From: a cyanobacterium endosymbiont of Epithemia clementina EcSB
GTDB lineage: Bacteria > Cyanobacteriota > Cyanobacteriia > Cyanobacteriales > Microcystaceae
Direction of reading: 5' to 3'
Assembly: GCF_029919255.1 (NCBI RefSeq)
Contig: NZ_CP123991.1
Span: 551,110 to 615,109, forward strand
DNA length: 64,000 nucleotides
How positions within the stretch are numbered: position 1 is the first letter of the stretch; the number at the start of each line of letters is the position of its first letter. A model generated the notes under the pieces. That model ran no database searches. It was not told the origin of the DNA and saw only the letters and a list, made by a program, of their open reading frames with translations. The translations under genes were made by a program, and so were the position numbers. Shown piece by piece: positions 10,270-20,841 of this stretch.

Positions 10270-11430
10270 ATGACGAGTATAATCGCCCCCCATGGCGGTC
10301 AATTGATTGATTGTATCTTAAGCGATGCTGAGGGACAAATTGCCTTTGAAAACGCCCATACCTTACCTCCATTAACACTTTCTAAGCGTAATCTCGCAGA
10401 TATTGAGTGTATTGCGACTGGTATTTATAGTCCTCTCAATGGCTTTGTCACTGAAGAAGAATATCAAACAATCATTAACGATATGCGCTTAAAGAATGGT
10501 CTGGCGTGGTCTATTCCTGTTACGTTACAGGTTCCTGAAGCTGATTCTGAAAAATATCGCCTAGATAGTGATATTGCTTTAGTTCATCCTAATGGTGATA
10601 TTTTGGCTGTCATGACCATTACCAGTAAATTTAAGCCCGATCAAAACTACGAAGCTCGAAATGTCTATCGCACCACCGATGAAAATCATCCAGGGGTGAA
10701 GGCAATACAAGCTGAGGGAGAAATTTACCTAGGTGGTCCTATTAACCTTGTCAATACTATCCCCCAAGGCAATTTTCCTAAACACAGCTTTACTCCAAAA
10801 ATGACTCGAGAAGAGTTTGCAAAGCGTGAATGGAAAACTGTGGTTGCTTTTCAAACCCGTAATCCCATCCACCGTGCCCACGAGTATATTACTAAAATTG
10901 CTCTTGAACTAGTTGATGGATTATTTATCAATCCCTTAGTTGGGATGACAAAATCCGATGATATTCCAGCCGATGTACGAATGCAATGCTATCTAACTTT
11001 AATTGATAAATACTATCCCCAAAACCGTATCTTTTTAGGCGTTTTTCCTGCTGCTATGCGTTATGCAGGTCCACGAGAAGCCATTATGCATGCGATTGCT
11101 CGTCAGAATTATGGCTGTAGTCATTTTATCGTAGGACGAGATCACGCAGGGGTTGGAGACTATTATGGTACCTACGATGCTCAACATATTTTTGAAGAAT
11201 TTCAAGAGGATGAATTAAAGATTCAACCTATGAAATTTGAACATGCATTTTATTGCACTCGCACTCAAACTATGGCAACTTCCAAAACTAGTCCTAGCAC
11301 TCCTGAAGAAAGAATAAATTTGTCTGGGACTAAAGTCCGCAAGATGCTCAAAGATGGTAAGACTCCTCCTCCTGAGTTCAGCCGTCCAGAAATTGCCCAA
11401 ATTTTAGTTGCATCAATGCAGCTAAAATAA
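10270..11430 (+). CDS. sat: Sulfate adenylyltransferase (ATP sulfurylase)
   Basis: Converts sulfate and ATP to adenosine 5'-phosphosulfate and pyrophosphate, the first step of assimilatory sulfate reduction. The 386-residue length matches cyanobacterial Sat. The active-site motif QTRNPIHRAHE starts at Q195 and the VGRDHAG motif at V288. The start is supported by a Shine-Dalgarno AGGAG at 10257-10261, 8 nt before the ATG. It stands alone as a single-gene unit with an upstream AT-rich gap and a strong bidirectional hairpin 127 bp downstream. With MetH at 25 kb it indicates that sulfur assimilation into methionine is retained. Confidence 0.97.
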   Translation: MTSIIAPHGGQLIDCILSDAEGQIAFENAHTLPPLTLSKRNLADIECIATGIYSPLNGFVTEEEYQTIINDMRLKNGLAWSIPVTLQVPEADSEKYRLDSDIALVHPNGDILAVMTITSKFKPDQNYEARNVYRTTDENHPGVKAIQAEGEIYLGGPINLVNTIPQGNFPKHSFTPKMTREEFAKREWKTVVAFQTRNPIHRAHEYITKIALELVDGLFINPLVGMTKSDDIPADVRMQCYLTLIDKYYPQNRIFLGVFPAAMRYAGPREAIMHAIARQNYGCSHFIVGRDHAGVGDYYGTYDAQHIFEEFQEDELKIQPMKFEHAFYCTRTQTMATSKTSPSTPEERINLSGTKVRKMLKDGKTPPPEFSRPEIAQILVASMQLK

Positions 11431-11920
11431 GCTAGTCCAGTATCGTAAATTTTAACCTGTGGAGGATATTAATAAAATTGGCCCTTACAAACTGAGTATT
11501 ATAAATTAGTGGCTAATAACTTTTAAAATTTTTATTCTGACCGTATTCTCTTAAGTTAAAATCCCAAAAACTTCATTTTTATAGAATGAAGTTTTTGGGA
11601 TTTTAAAAACTTTAAAAAGTTAATTAATTCAACTTTTGCCTATTATAATAGGCCACAACTAGTCTATAAAAGTCATCATTATTTTCTCCTAATTCTTTCT
11701 TAGTACCTGTATAATTCTCTTTGAGAAAATAAACTATTTAGGTTTCATGAAATTAATAATTGATAGTTTGTAGTGGTAATCAACAACTATTGACCACGAC
11801 TTTAATACTTGGAGTAGTTCATAAACTTGATATGATTAGCAAGAGTTGGTTGTTTTGACAACAAAAAAGTCCGACTTCTGCCAACTTACAACTTTCAACC
11901 TCTGACTTGACGAATCTATT
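11431..11920. other. Gap between sat and the dihydroorotase-like gene
   Basis: There is no gene in these 490 bp. The only clear element is the 20-bp hairpin at 11558-11604. The rest is AT-rich and holds no open frame with recognisable similarity. Confidence 0.7.
11558..11604. terminator. Bidirectional terminator hairpin after sat
   Basis: The arms 11558-11577 and 11585-11604 form a perfect 20-bp stem with a 7-nt loop. The outer ends are A4/T4, so the T run lies within the stem end on either strand. The position 127 bp past the sat stop codon fits a terminator for sat. Confidence 0.8.
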
Positions 11921-13207
11921 TTGACTAGCTCTACTCTATTCCGAAAAGTCCGATTATTGGATCCTTTCTCCAATACCGACACTATTGCTGATGTTTTGTT
12001 GACTGAAGAGAAAATTCAAGCTATTAACTCCCATATTGACTATTTAACTCCAAATACCACTGTTATTGAAGGAGAAGGATTGATTTTAGGTCCAGGTTTA
12101 GTCGAGCTTTATAGTTATAGTGGCGAACCTGGATTTGAATACCGAGAAACTTTAGCTTCTCTTGCTGCTTCGGCGATTGCTGGAGGGTTTACCCGTGTAG
12201 CTATCTTACCCGACACAATGCCAGCCATTGATACGTTAGCTGCCTTATCTTTCTTACAACAAAAATCCCAAACTTTGCAAATATCCCCTAAGCTTTATCT
12301 TTGGGGAAACTTGACTGTGGGAGGAAAAGGTAGAGAAATGACGGAACTAATAGAATTAGCAACAGGAGGAGTCTTAGGATTTACCGATAGCCAAGGAATA
12401 GAGAATTTAGGGTTATTACGACGAATATTAGAATATATTAAGCCAATAGGGAAACCTGTAGCTTTGGTTCCTGAATGTCGCTCTCTTAAAGGAAATGGAG
12501 TAATGCGTGAAGGACCTCTATCGATTCACTACGGACTTGTAGGAAACCCTCAAATCAGTGAAACAACGGCTATTGCCGCTATTTTAGAGATGGTCACTGT
12601 CATTAACACTCCTGTACATCTTAGGGGAATCTCGACTCATCGGGGAGTGGAATTAGTTGCCTGGGGGAAAGCGAGAGGAATACCCGTAACTGCTAGTACC
12701 TCTTGGCTGAATTTATTATTAGATACTCAAGATATCGCTAGTTATGATCCTAATTTACGATTAGAACCACCGTTAGGCAATGTAAAAGACCGTCAAGCTC
12801 TTAAAGATGGAGTAAGACAAGGAATTATTGACGCAATTGCCGTTAATCATCGCTCTTATAGTTATGAAGAAAAAATGGTCCCTTTTGCACAAGCTCCCCC
12901 AGGAGCGATTGGGCTAGAATTAGCCCTACCACTATTATGGGAGAATCTAGTTGTTAGTGGAGAATTGACTCCCCTACAATTGTGGAAAGCTTTAAGCAAT
13001 AACCCTCAAAGGTGTTTAGGACAAGAGTTGACTCCTTTAAAGGTGGGACAACCCGCAGAATTAATTCTTTTTGATACCCAAAAACTCTGGAAAGTGAACT
13101 CATCTAATCTTCACTGTTTAGGGACAAATACTCCCTGGTGGGGTCGTGAAATTAGAGGACGGGTTGTCATGTCAGTGAGGTCGCTAACTCAAAAGTCTAA
13201 CAACTAA
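11921..13207 (+). CDS. pyrC: Dihydroorotase-like protein (PyrC' type, metal ligands missing)
   Basis: A 428-residue amidohydrolase of the dihydroorotase family, which in pyrimidine synthesis interconverts carbamoyl-aspartate and dihydroorotate. The TIM-barrel fold regions are recognisable (LGPGLVELYSYSGEPG, GGFTRVAILPDT, and SNNPQRCLG near the C terminus). The usual metal-binding HxH is replaced by Y64-S65-Y66. This matches the non-catalytic PyrC' class, in which the protein acts as a structural partner of aspartate transcarbamylase. The start is TTG at 11921, since the frame has no earlier ATG. No Shine-Dalgarno is obvious. Whether a catalytic paralogue exists elsewhere cannot be seen here. 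Confidence 0.85.
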   Translation: MTSSTLFRKVRLLDPFSNTDTIADVLLTEEKIQAINSHIDYLTPNTTVIEGEGLILGPGLVELYSYSGEPGFEYRETLASLAASAIAGGFTRVAILPDTMPAIDTLAALSFLQQKSQTLQISPKLYLWGNLTVGGKGREMTELIELATGGVLGFTDSQGIENLGLLRRILEYIKPIGKPVALVPECRSLKGNGVMREGPLSIHYGLVGNPQISETTAIAAILEMVTVINTPVHLRGISTHRGVELVAWGKARGIPVTASTSWLNLLLDTQDIASYDPNLRLEPPLGNVKDRQALKDGVRQGIIDAIAVNHRSYSYEEKMVPFAQAPPGAIGLELALPLLWENLVVSGELTPLQLWKALSNNPQRCLGQELTPLKVGQPAELILFDTQKLWKVNSSNLHCLGTNTPWWGREIRGRVVMSVRSLTQKSNN

Positions 13208-13475
13208 TAGATAACTTTCGCACGCTACCGCGGTTATCTCAGAGAACTTATATAATAAATACTGGAGACACATAATTATAGCTAGCTGACAAATAAGACA
13301 TTATTTAACGCTTAGAAGTAAGTTAGCAAGTGTGACACTAGATGTTAAGAAGCATCAAAAGAAATTGACAAATTATCCTCATAATAGGTAGGTAGGGTAA
13401 AGATCTGTATTTTGTAAACTGCTACTTTGTTCTCTCTATTACTTGAGCTATAGTTAAGGTAGTTGGTTTAAGCTA

Positions 13476-14228
13476 GTGTCATCAGAAATTTTCACGAAAG
13501 TGTATCGATTAGTTATCGAATCCGTCCAAAATTTAAATCAGAGGATTAGTCTAAATCCTGAACAACAGCATTATTTAAGGCGGGTTTTGCGACTAAATGA
13601 CGGTAATCACTTTGTAGCAATGAACGGCCAAGGTCAATCTTACCTAGCACAACTGACAGGAAACTCGGCTCAAATTTTAGAGATTTTTGAGGAATTAACA
13701 GAACTCCCCATTGCGGTTACTTTAATAATTGCTCTTCCTAAAGGCAATGGCTTCAATGAAATTGTTCGTTGTTGTACTGAATTAGGAGTAACGACCTTAG
13801 TCCCAACCATTAGTCAGCGTACTTTACTTAAACCCAGTTCTCATAAACTAGAAAGATGGCGTAAAATTGCAACTGAAGCGGCCGAACAGTCGGAACGTCA
13901 AGTTGTTCCCACGATCATCGAACCTATACCGTTTGAAAGAATTTTAATAAATATAAACAAAACCGCTGTTGATCACTATATTTGTGTCCCCCGTCAGGAA
14001 GCAAGACACTTATTAACTTACTTGCCTAATTCTCCTCAAAAATCCATAGTGATTGCTACAGGATGCGAAGGAGGTTGGACACATGAAGAAGTAGAAAAAG
14101 CTGTTGCTTCTGGATTTCAACCCGTTACCTTAGGTCGCCGCATTCTCCGCGCCATAACCGCTCCCATTGTTGCTTTATCTTTAGTAACTTCTGTTATTGA
14201 ACGAGAGCTTATGACAATCGAAACATAG
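13476..14228 (+). CDS. rsmE: 16S rRNA (uracil-1498-N3) methyltransferase
   Basis: RsmE methylates U1498 of 16S rRNA using S-adenosylmethionine. The product is 250 residues with an N-terminal PUA-like domain (HYLRRVLRLNDGN at about 29-41) and a C-terminal SPOUT knot domain (LPKGNGFNEIVRCCTELGV; LGRRILRAITAPI). The start is GTG at 13476. The usual SAM-loop motif GPEGG reads G196-C197-E198-G-G here, a Pro-to-Cys change inside the cofactor knot. All else looks normal. It is a stand-alone gene with 268 bp upstream and a long decayed stretch downstream. Confidence 0.93.
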   Translation: MSSEIFTKVYRLVIESVQNLNQRISLNPEQQHYLRRVLRLNDGNHFVAMNGQGQSYLAQLTGNSAQILEIFEELTELPIAVTLIIALPKGNGFNEIVRCCTELGVTTLVPTISQRTLLKPSSHKLERWRKIATEAAEQSERQVVPTIIEPIPFERILININKTAVDHYICVPRQEARHLLTYLPNSPQKSIVIATGCEGGWTHEEVEKAVASGFQPVTLGRRILRAITAPIVALSLVTSVIERELMTIET

Positions 14229-15711
14229 CTTAAGAGCTTCCTAAATTCTCAAAAATTTTCAAAAAACTAATTTAATCTGAAATTAATCGTTAGAAGTACT
14301 AATGTTAATCACTCTCTCCTTAGTTATCTCGCTCTGTTTTTTCCGTCATCTTTCCTAGATTTTTATGCTCGAGCCGACCACTGAAGCTATCAATTGTCGA
14401 GATTATTCGACAACATACTAACTACTCTAACAATTAGGGCAAAATATACCTCGACAATCCTTAGATCTGATTTTATACAGCTCATCTACAGGAGTTAGAA
14501 AGCAATTTAACTGCACTTAAAGAAAGCTAGCATAGGACTCAACTCATAAATCTTAAGTTTATAGCTCAAATATGCCAAGGACTCCAATGTATTCGGGAAT
14601 AAAGAAGACAATTAATGTCAACAGGCTTTAGCCCAAGTTATGGAAAATAAAGATAGCCCAAAAAAAAGACTATTAATGAATAATAAGAACAATTCTAGAC
14701 AACTAAAGTAAGTAAAGGCTTATAAAGCCTAAAAACTCATGTAAATAGACCTAGATAATCTAAGATTACCTAGTCGCTATTGGCGATTAAATCGAACAGA
14801 AGCTGAAAGGAAGACTCCATTTTTATGCTTAACAATTCCAACAAGCAGGTATCCTCGATTCTGTGGTGCTACTTAGTAGATGTTACTACATTAATAGGAT
14901 GTACCGAGTGCTATACTTTGGGTCCCTGATTCCTCAAATTACCCTAATTTATCAACGGCAAAAAGTCACAGACCGATCTTAACGTTTGGCTGAGCTGAAG
15001 CGGTCAACTGGTAGAAGAAATATTTTCGATCTCTAGGAAATATGCGAAGATAAGGTGACGCAGAAAATTGCAAGGTGAAACTGAAACTCTAGACTGTAAT
15101 AAATTTGATAATCTTGAATTTACCGAAACAGAAGGGTATCTCCTTTTGTGAGACTTAGTAAGTTACCGATTGATGAAAGGAAAACAACCCATCATAGTTA
15201 GGTTCATTTGCTAGACTTTATTATTAAGTAGTTACTTAATAATAAAGTTCGCTTAAAACTCCTCCTCTTTAGAGAATCAGCCCTCAATTTGTGAAAACCC
15301 ATTACGTCTATTCCTTCTAATGTAAACTTACTACGTCGTAAAAGTATGTCTGGAGATGTAACTTTTCAGCTGTTTAATAGATTAACCCTTTTTAAGGAAA
15401 TGTCCTAGGAATAAATTACTCGATTCAATGGTATGATAAGTTAGACCATGACGATAACTTGAAATCACTTACTGCGTCTTAATACGATGAGCAAAAAACA
15501 ACTTTGAGACTTGTTAGTGAAGAAAGAACTGAAAACTCTTCGTCGTTACTCTAAAAAAATGGCGAAAAGTAGCCGAAAAGCACCGATAGCTTATAAGTCC
15601 ATACCTGTGAACTAGTAAGGAGCAAACTTCCTGGGATAAAACGGGGATTGAACAGCCTACTGTCTAGTATTGCGTAGGCTTCATACAGCACAATGGCCTA
15701 TCCTAACAACT
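14229..15711. other. 1.5-kb decayed stretch between rsmE and the HEAT-repeat gene
   Basis: There is no intact gene. The base composition is less AT-rich than the true deserts of this window, and plus-strand frames show short protein-like runs interrupted by many stops (for example from an ATG at 14366, and around 15000-15110). This suggests an old pseudogene. I could not assign a family, and I looked for kinase and secretion-ATPase motifs without success. Confidence 0.5.
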
Positions 15712-16461
15712 ATGCACGACGACGACCTTAGCGTAATCGAGACGGCGGATCAACTTGGTGAACCATTAGATTTCTTAGACTTTGCTCGTTCTGAACTGCC
15801 GCCTCCTAACCCAGAGTTAATATTACCTCTGCTAACCGATCCAGACCCATCACAACGGATGTTAGCAGCACGTGTGTTCTGTGAACTGCAAGACCAACGG
15901 GCGATTGCTCCTCTAATTGACCTGTTGAACGACATTTGTCCTCTAGTAAGAGTTAGTGCAGCCTACGCCTTGGGGAGAAATACTAGCCCTGATGCGATAG
16001 GAGCATTGATTGAACTATTACAACAAGACTGGAATGGGTATGTCCGTAAAGGTATTGTTTGGGCTTTGGGGAATGGAGGCGATCGCCGTGCATTAAATCC
16101 TCTAATTCATGCTGTAAAAACGGATATTTCAGCAGTACGTCTTTGGGCTGCTAGTAGTTTAGCTCGAATTGCTAAGCTAGAATACGAGGATGTCATAGCG
16201 ACTATTGCCCCTTTGGTTGAAGGTTTAAGACAAGACTGTGTCGCTGCGGTCCGTGGTAATTGCGCCTGGGCAATTGGTCAATTATGTCGAGAGATACCTT
16301 CTAATATAGTTTATGCAACGGCAATAGATGCCTTGATTAAAGCATTAGCCGAAGATGAAGACTTAGGTGTTAAAGATGATGCTAGAAATGCGCTGCTTAA
16401 GGTTGGTGATCCTAGGGGACTACAAATGATTGAAGAACTCGAACTTGAAGGACTGATTTAA
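15712..16461 (+). CDS. HEAT-repeat protein
   Basis: A 249-residue all-helical repeat protein. At least five HEAT/PBS-lyase-like repeats are visible from about residue 40 to 235, with recurring LLTDPDPSQRMLAARVF-, VRVSAAYALG-, VRKGIVWALG- and VRLWAASSLA-type units and a conserved end GDPRGLQMIEELE. These repeats scaffold protein contacts. Some cyanobacterial members act as phycobilin lyases, but this one lacks any evident lyase partner in the window, so I give no function. I chose the ATG at 15712 (MHDDDLSVIE), which fits the usual acidic N terminus of relatives. A TTG at 15670 would add 14 residues. Upstream sequence is decayed DNA. Confidence 0.8.
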   Translation: MHDDDLSVIETADQLGEPLDFLDFARSELPPPNPELILPLLTDPDPSQRMLAARVFCELQDQRAIAPLIDLLNDICPLVRVSAAYALGRNTSPDAIGALIELLQQDWNGYVRKGIVWALGNGGDRRALNPLIHAVKTDISAVRLWAASSLARIAKLEYEDVIATIAPLVEGLRQDCVAAVRGNCAWAIGQLCREIPSNIVYATAIDALIKALAEDEDLGVKDDARNALLKVGDPRGLQMIEELELEGLI

Positions 16462-16603
16462 TCAATTTAAGTCGTCTTAAGTCGTCAGACGTAATCGAAC
16501 AGTAGTGAGACTTTCAGATTTATTAATATTTGTTAACATAGAGTAATTGATTATTTATCCATCCCAAAGTGTGGAAATAGAGTTCATACTCGGACATTTT
16601 GCA

Positions 16604-17212
16604 ATGACAAAACCTTTGATTTTAGGCATTAGTGGCGCATCAGGGTTAATTTATGCTGTTCGTGCCTTGAAGTTTCTGCTCGAAGCAGATACTGTGGTTG
16701 AAGTAGTGGTTTCAAAAGCGACTTATATGGTATGGAAGGCTGAACAAGGAACTAGAATACCTCCTGAACCTAAAGAACAAGCAGAATTTTGGCGAAATAA
16801 AGCAGAAGTACCCGAAAAAGGTATCCTTAACTGTCATCGTTGGGGAGACATAGGAGCAACTATTGCTAGTGGTTCTTTTCAGACGTTTGGAATGGTAATT
16901 CTACCATGTAGCATGAGTACAGTAGCTAAGTTAGCGATGGGGTTAAGTTCAGATCTGCTTGAACGAGCAGCCGATGTTCAAATCAAAGAAGGTCGTTCTT
17001 TAGTTATTGTTCCTCGCGAAACCCCTTTAAGTTTGATTCACCTCCGAAATTTGACGACTTTAGCCGAAGTTGGGGTCAAGGTAGTTCCTGCAATTCCTGC
17101 TTGGTATCATCATCCCCAAACTATTGAAGACTTAGTAGATTTTGTGGTAGCTAGAACTTTAGATCAACTAGATATTGATTGTGTTCCTCTTAACCGTTGG
17201 CAAGGTCATTAG
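16604..17212 (+). CDS. ubiX: Flavin prenyltransferase UbiX
   Basis: UbiX joins dimethylallyl phosphate to FMN to make prenylated FMN, the cofactor of UbiD decarboxylases. The start at ATG 16604 gives 202 residues and begins with the family N terminus MTKPLILGISGASG (Rossmann-like FMN site). An upstream TTG at 16547 would add an atypical 19-residue extension. Conserved regions GSFQTFGMVILPCSMSTVAKL, RPLSL-equivalent ETPLSLIHLRN and PAIPAWYHHPQ are all present. Its client is encoded at 54826 in this window, so both halves of the pair are retained. It is a stand-alone gene followed by a 1.3-kb desert. Confidence 0.94.
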   Translation: MTKPLILGISGASGLIYAVRALKFLLEADTVVEVVVSKATYMVWKAEQGTRIPPEPKEQAEFWRNKAEVPEKGILNCHRWGDIGATIASGSFQTFGMVILPCSMSTVAKLAMGLSSDLLERAADVQIKEGRSLVIVPRETPLSLIHLRNLTTLAEVGVKVVPAIPAWYHHPQTIEDLVDFVVARTLDQLDIDCVPLNRWQGH

Positions 17213-18524
17213 TGAGTTAAGGTTTTTATAGACGCTTGGCAAGTTCTACCAGATATTTCTATAAATATTGCTTTTGGACTTTTATATGGAGCTAAGTAAT
17301 AACAATGGCACATCAATAAAAAATTTCTCAAAAACTATATTCATAATAATTCTAGTTAGATTCAATTGGGATTATTTTATTAACTTTTCAGCAATTACAG
17401 AACGTTAAAAATATTTAAACTTAACCTTTTATTTTAAAAGCGAAAATTTGAAGAAAAAATTTAATTCCTAATTATAGGTTTTTTCAAAAAAGTTGTTATT
17501 TTATTCAATAAATAGAACGACAGCTTTTCTGTTTCAACTAAATTATGCTTTACTTATTTTAATAAACGTGGTTCTAATTTTTTTTCGTTGGATATAGTAG
17601 GCAATAAATGATAGTTATGTAACTATTGTTTATTTATTAAGTCAGTTAAATAGTTGCATATAGATATTTTAAGTTTTTTAAAAGCTGGCAGAACTAGGAA
17701 TTTTCAAATTTTTTAAAAGCTTCTCTATAAAAAGAAGTAAAACTTTTAATCAAAAATTAAGATATGTTAGACATTATTTTTTCTAACCTTAATCTAAATT
17801 ACTTAGCCAGTCTAGACTGAAAATGCTTAATTAGTAGCTAATAAATCATAAAAATTAATGTTTATATTTTTTTATAGTTAGTAAAAAAGAGCCAGTGACT
17901 TTAACAAGTAAATTTATTATTGATTAATAATTCAGAAGTTAAAATAAGTCAAAAAAATAGTATTTTTGAACCAAAACCATTAAAGAGTGCAAACTGACAC
18001 TTACTAATATACAAGATTTTATTGTCATTGTTGAGAAAGTAAAATTTTATTTTTTTAAAAAATTTTACTTACTTAAAGTAAAATTAATTAGCATTAATAA
18101 TATAACAATTTTAGTCTATACAACTAGAATCTTTAAAATATCTATCCCATTTTTAAATAAGTTTGTTATTTAAAATTATTCAATTTCAATGAATAAAATA
18201 ATCTCAAATTTTTTGAAAAAATTTATAAACTTAAAATCAGTTATATCTATTGATTTAGATACGTAAGTTTACAGTTGTTAATTCGACTCCATCTAGTGAA
18301 TATCTCTGTTATTAGATAAACTTATGTATGCAAGTTTAATATTTCTGGGTTAAAATTATCCTCGTTCCACTATGAGCTTTTAAAACTGACCAGTTATCCC
18401 TCGCTCACGGTTTAACTAAGTATCCTATTTTTGTAACAGATTTTTTTATTTGCAATGAATTGTCCCTGTCATTCCTTAGTTTTGAGATAGACGATATCGA
18501 TAATAACAATATTGGAAGCTATTT
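17213..18524. other. 1.3-kb AT-rich desert
   Basis: No gene or recognisable remnant is seen. The DNA is very AT-rich with many short homopolymers. A 12-bp inverted repeat is present at 18037-18048 and 18059-18070. Immediately after ubiX a short frame (ending at about 17300) shows FIDAWQVLPDISINIAFGLL, which could be the relic of a downstream gene but cannot be assigned. Confidence 0.6.
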
Positions 18525-19337
18525 ATGACTGATCTAGTCCAACAACTCAACATTATCAATGAACTTGCTGATGTTTCAGGCGAAGTTATTTATCAATATT
18601 TTAGACAACCTAATATTGAGACTGAAACAAAACACTTTGACCGCTCTTCTATTGTGACCATTGCTGATCGCGCTGCTGAAGAAGCAATGGTCAGAGTTTT
18701 GCAGCAAAAAGCCTCAAGTGATGGAATTATTCGAGAAGAGGGGGATAATATTCCCTCCCAAAATGGTCGTTATTGGGTACTTGATCCCATTGATGGAACC
18801 TCATCTTTTGTCAAAGGGTTACCTATTTTTGGGACATTAATAGGGTTAGTAGATGAGGCTTATAATGTTCCTCTACTCGGTTGTATGAATCAACCTATTT
18901 TACAAACAAGGTGGTTGGGAATACATGAAAAACCACCTACTTTGAATGGAAAATTGGTTGAAAATTTGTATTGTAAACTAACTGATAGTCGCTTAAAAGA
19001 CGCCTGTCTAACCTCAACAACTCCTATGATGTTCGTCACTAAAAGACAACAAATGATTGCGGCTAAATTACAGGATGTTTGTAAACGAATAGCTTTTGGA
19101 GGAGACTGTTACAATTATGTATCGTTAGCCAGTGGTTGGAGTTCTATGCCAATGATTATCCTAGAATCAGATCTTAAATACTACGATTTTTGTGCCTTAA
19201 TTCCCATTATTGAAGGAGCTGGATGTGTTATAACCGACTGGTCAGGAAATCCCCTTAATCGTCAGTCAACAGAGGTTTTGGCAACTTCTAACCAAACGTT
19301 ACATCGACAAGCTTTAGCGGTCATAAATCGTCAATAA
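18525..19337 (+). CDS. hisN: Histidinol-phosphatase of the inositol-monophosphatase family
   Basis: A 270-residue Mg-dependent phosphatase. The metal-binding motif DPIDGTSSF starts at D87, preceded by the acidic EEGD motif near residue 70, and the C-terminal YDFCALIPIIEGAGG-like block (YDFCALIPIIEGAG) is present. GGDCYNY and YYDFCALIP are features of the HisN subgroup that hydrolyses histidinol phosphate in histidine synthesis. Fructose-1,6-bisphosphatase or inositol-phosphatase activity is a less likely alternative. A standard ATG start is used with no strong Shine-Dalgarno. There are no operon partners; a desert lies upstream and a pseudogene downstream on the other strand. Confidence 0.85.
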   Translation: MTDLVQQLNIINELADVSGEVIYQYFRQPNIETETKHFDRSSIVTIADRAAEEAMVRVLQQKASSDGIIREEGDNIPSQNGRYWVLDPIDGTSSFVKGLPIFGTLIGLVDEAYNVPLLGCMNQPILQTRWLGIHEKPPTLNGKLVENLYCKLTDSRLKDACLTSTTPMMFVTKRQQMIAAKLQDVCKRIAFGGDCYNYVSLASGWSSMPMIILESDLKYYDFCALIPIIEGAGCVITDWSGNPLNRQSTEVLATSNQTLHRQALAVINRQ

Positions 19338-19519
19338 TAAAGTCTTTAACTCAATTTAGAATCCACTTGACTATCTTCCATATTTCCGTCATTGTCATTT
19401 TTATTCGATTCTTTGTCTTTTGATTAAGGGGTTGACAACTTACCAAAAGGGAAAACCTGACTAAATAAGACAGAAAGTGTATCTAACTTAGAAGATTGTT
19501 TAAAATTTTTCATGACAAA

Positions 19520-20604
19520 TTAAATAGTTTGCTGATTTTGATAAAACAGATAAATGCGTTGCGTATCAAATAATAAATCAAGAGATTCTACCAGACTTAC
19601 CTTAATACAGGAATCAAGACGAGCAACCAATTCTAAATTATCTTGGGTTCTCAGATAAACAATCAGTTTACTTCCGATCATTTCAATCAGACTAACTACT
19701 AATCTTATTTTAAATCCTTGAATATCTGGAGGGAAATATTGAGGATAGTAAATATTTTTAGAGTGAATACCTAGAAGAAGGGAAAGATTTCCTGTCTTTC
19801 GGAGACATTGAGGAAGATATTAGTTTAGGTTAATTAACTCCTGAACTAATCGTAAATAGGCTTTTTCTCCCCATTTTACCTTTTGTCCCACAAAGAAATT
19901 CATAGCTGTACTTCCGATAAATCTCGTAACAAACATATTGGTCGGGTGGTTATAAATATTGCTTGGGCTATCCACCTGTTGCAAAATGCCATTCTTCATT
20001 ACTACAATGCGATTACCCATAGTCATTGCTTCTGCTTAATTATGAGTCACATGAATAAAGGCAATTTTTAGGGTGGAATGGAGTTTACTAATCTCTTTTA
20101 TTGCTTTTACCCGCAATTTTGCATCCAAATTGGATAGAGGTTTATCCATTAAAAATACAGCAGGTTCTCGTACAATTGTCCGACCCACTGCCATCCGTTG
20201 CTGTTGACTCCCAGATGATTCTTTGGGTTTGCGATAGAGTAATGTTCCAATCCCTAGGTGTTGGGTGACATTATGGACTCGTTGCTTAATTTTAGCGTGG
20301 GATTTTCCCTGCAATTCCAAACTAAATGCCATATTTTTAAAGACGTTCATCTGAGGATAAAGTGCGTAAGATTAGAAAATTATGGCAATATCTCGATTTT
20401 TTGGGAGTAATTCGTTCACTCGGCGACCACCAATACAAATTTGTCCTCTGGTAATCGATTATAACCCCGCCAATAGTCTTAAAGACGTGGTCTTTGCCCG
20501 ACAAGGACTAGAAATTGATCATCTTTAATGTCAAGATTTAAAGTATTAACAGCGACATAATTTCTAAATCGCTTTGTTATTTATTCAAAGGTTACATCAG
20601 CTAT
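19520..20604 (-). pseudogene. Broken sugar-type ABC transporter ATP-binding gene (MalK/UgpC-like)
   Basis: Reading the minus strand from 20604, the family start (ADVTFE) follows ATA instead of ATG. It continues TKRF, then LNLDIKDDQFLVLVG, where the Walker A GPSGCGKTT should follow but is deleted and frame-broken. Further on it has SSGSQQQR (from LSGGQQQR), a Walker B ending DKP instead of DEP, the D-loop LSNLDAK and H-loop HVTHN followed by a stop codon where Gln is expected. After another stop the C-terminal regulatory/TOBE region continues (IYYPQYFPPDI; LIVYLRTQDNLELVARLD) to a stop at 19520. Catalytic motifs are lost, so it is non-functional. No partner permease or binding-protein genes are nearby. 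Confidence 0.92.
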
Positions 20605-20841
20605 AGATAATTACTTGGTAGAAAAGACTGTTAACCACTGATTGAGAACTTTGTGAGCGCTTGAGAGTCATCTCATAAATATCATAATCGCCTTACATGA
20701 GTTCTTAGGAAAACGTGTTGACTTTAGCCTTATCTGTAAAATACACACATTTACATAAATCTATCTAGTCTGTTCAAGACTCTAAAATAAATGGCAAGAT
20801 AGATGTAATAAAAGTTAACATAGCTAGTTACAAAGCGCATT

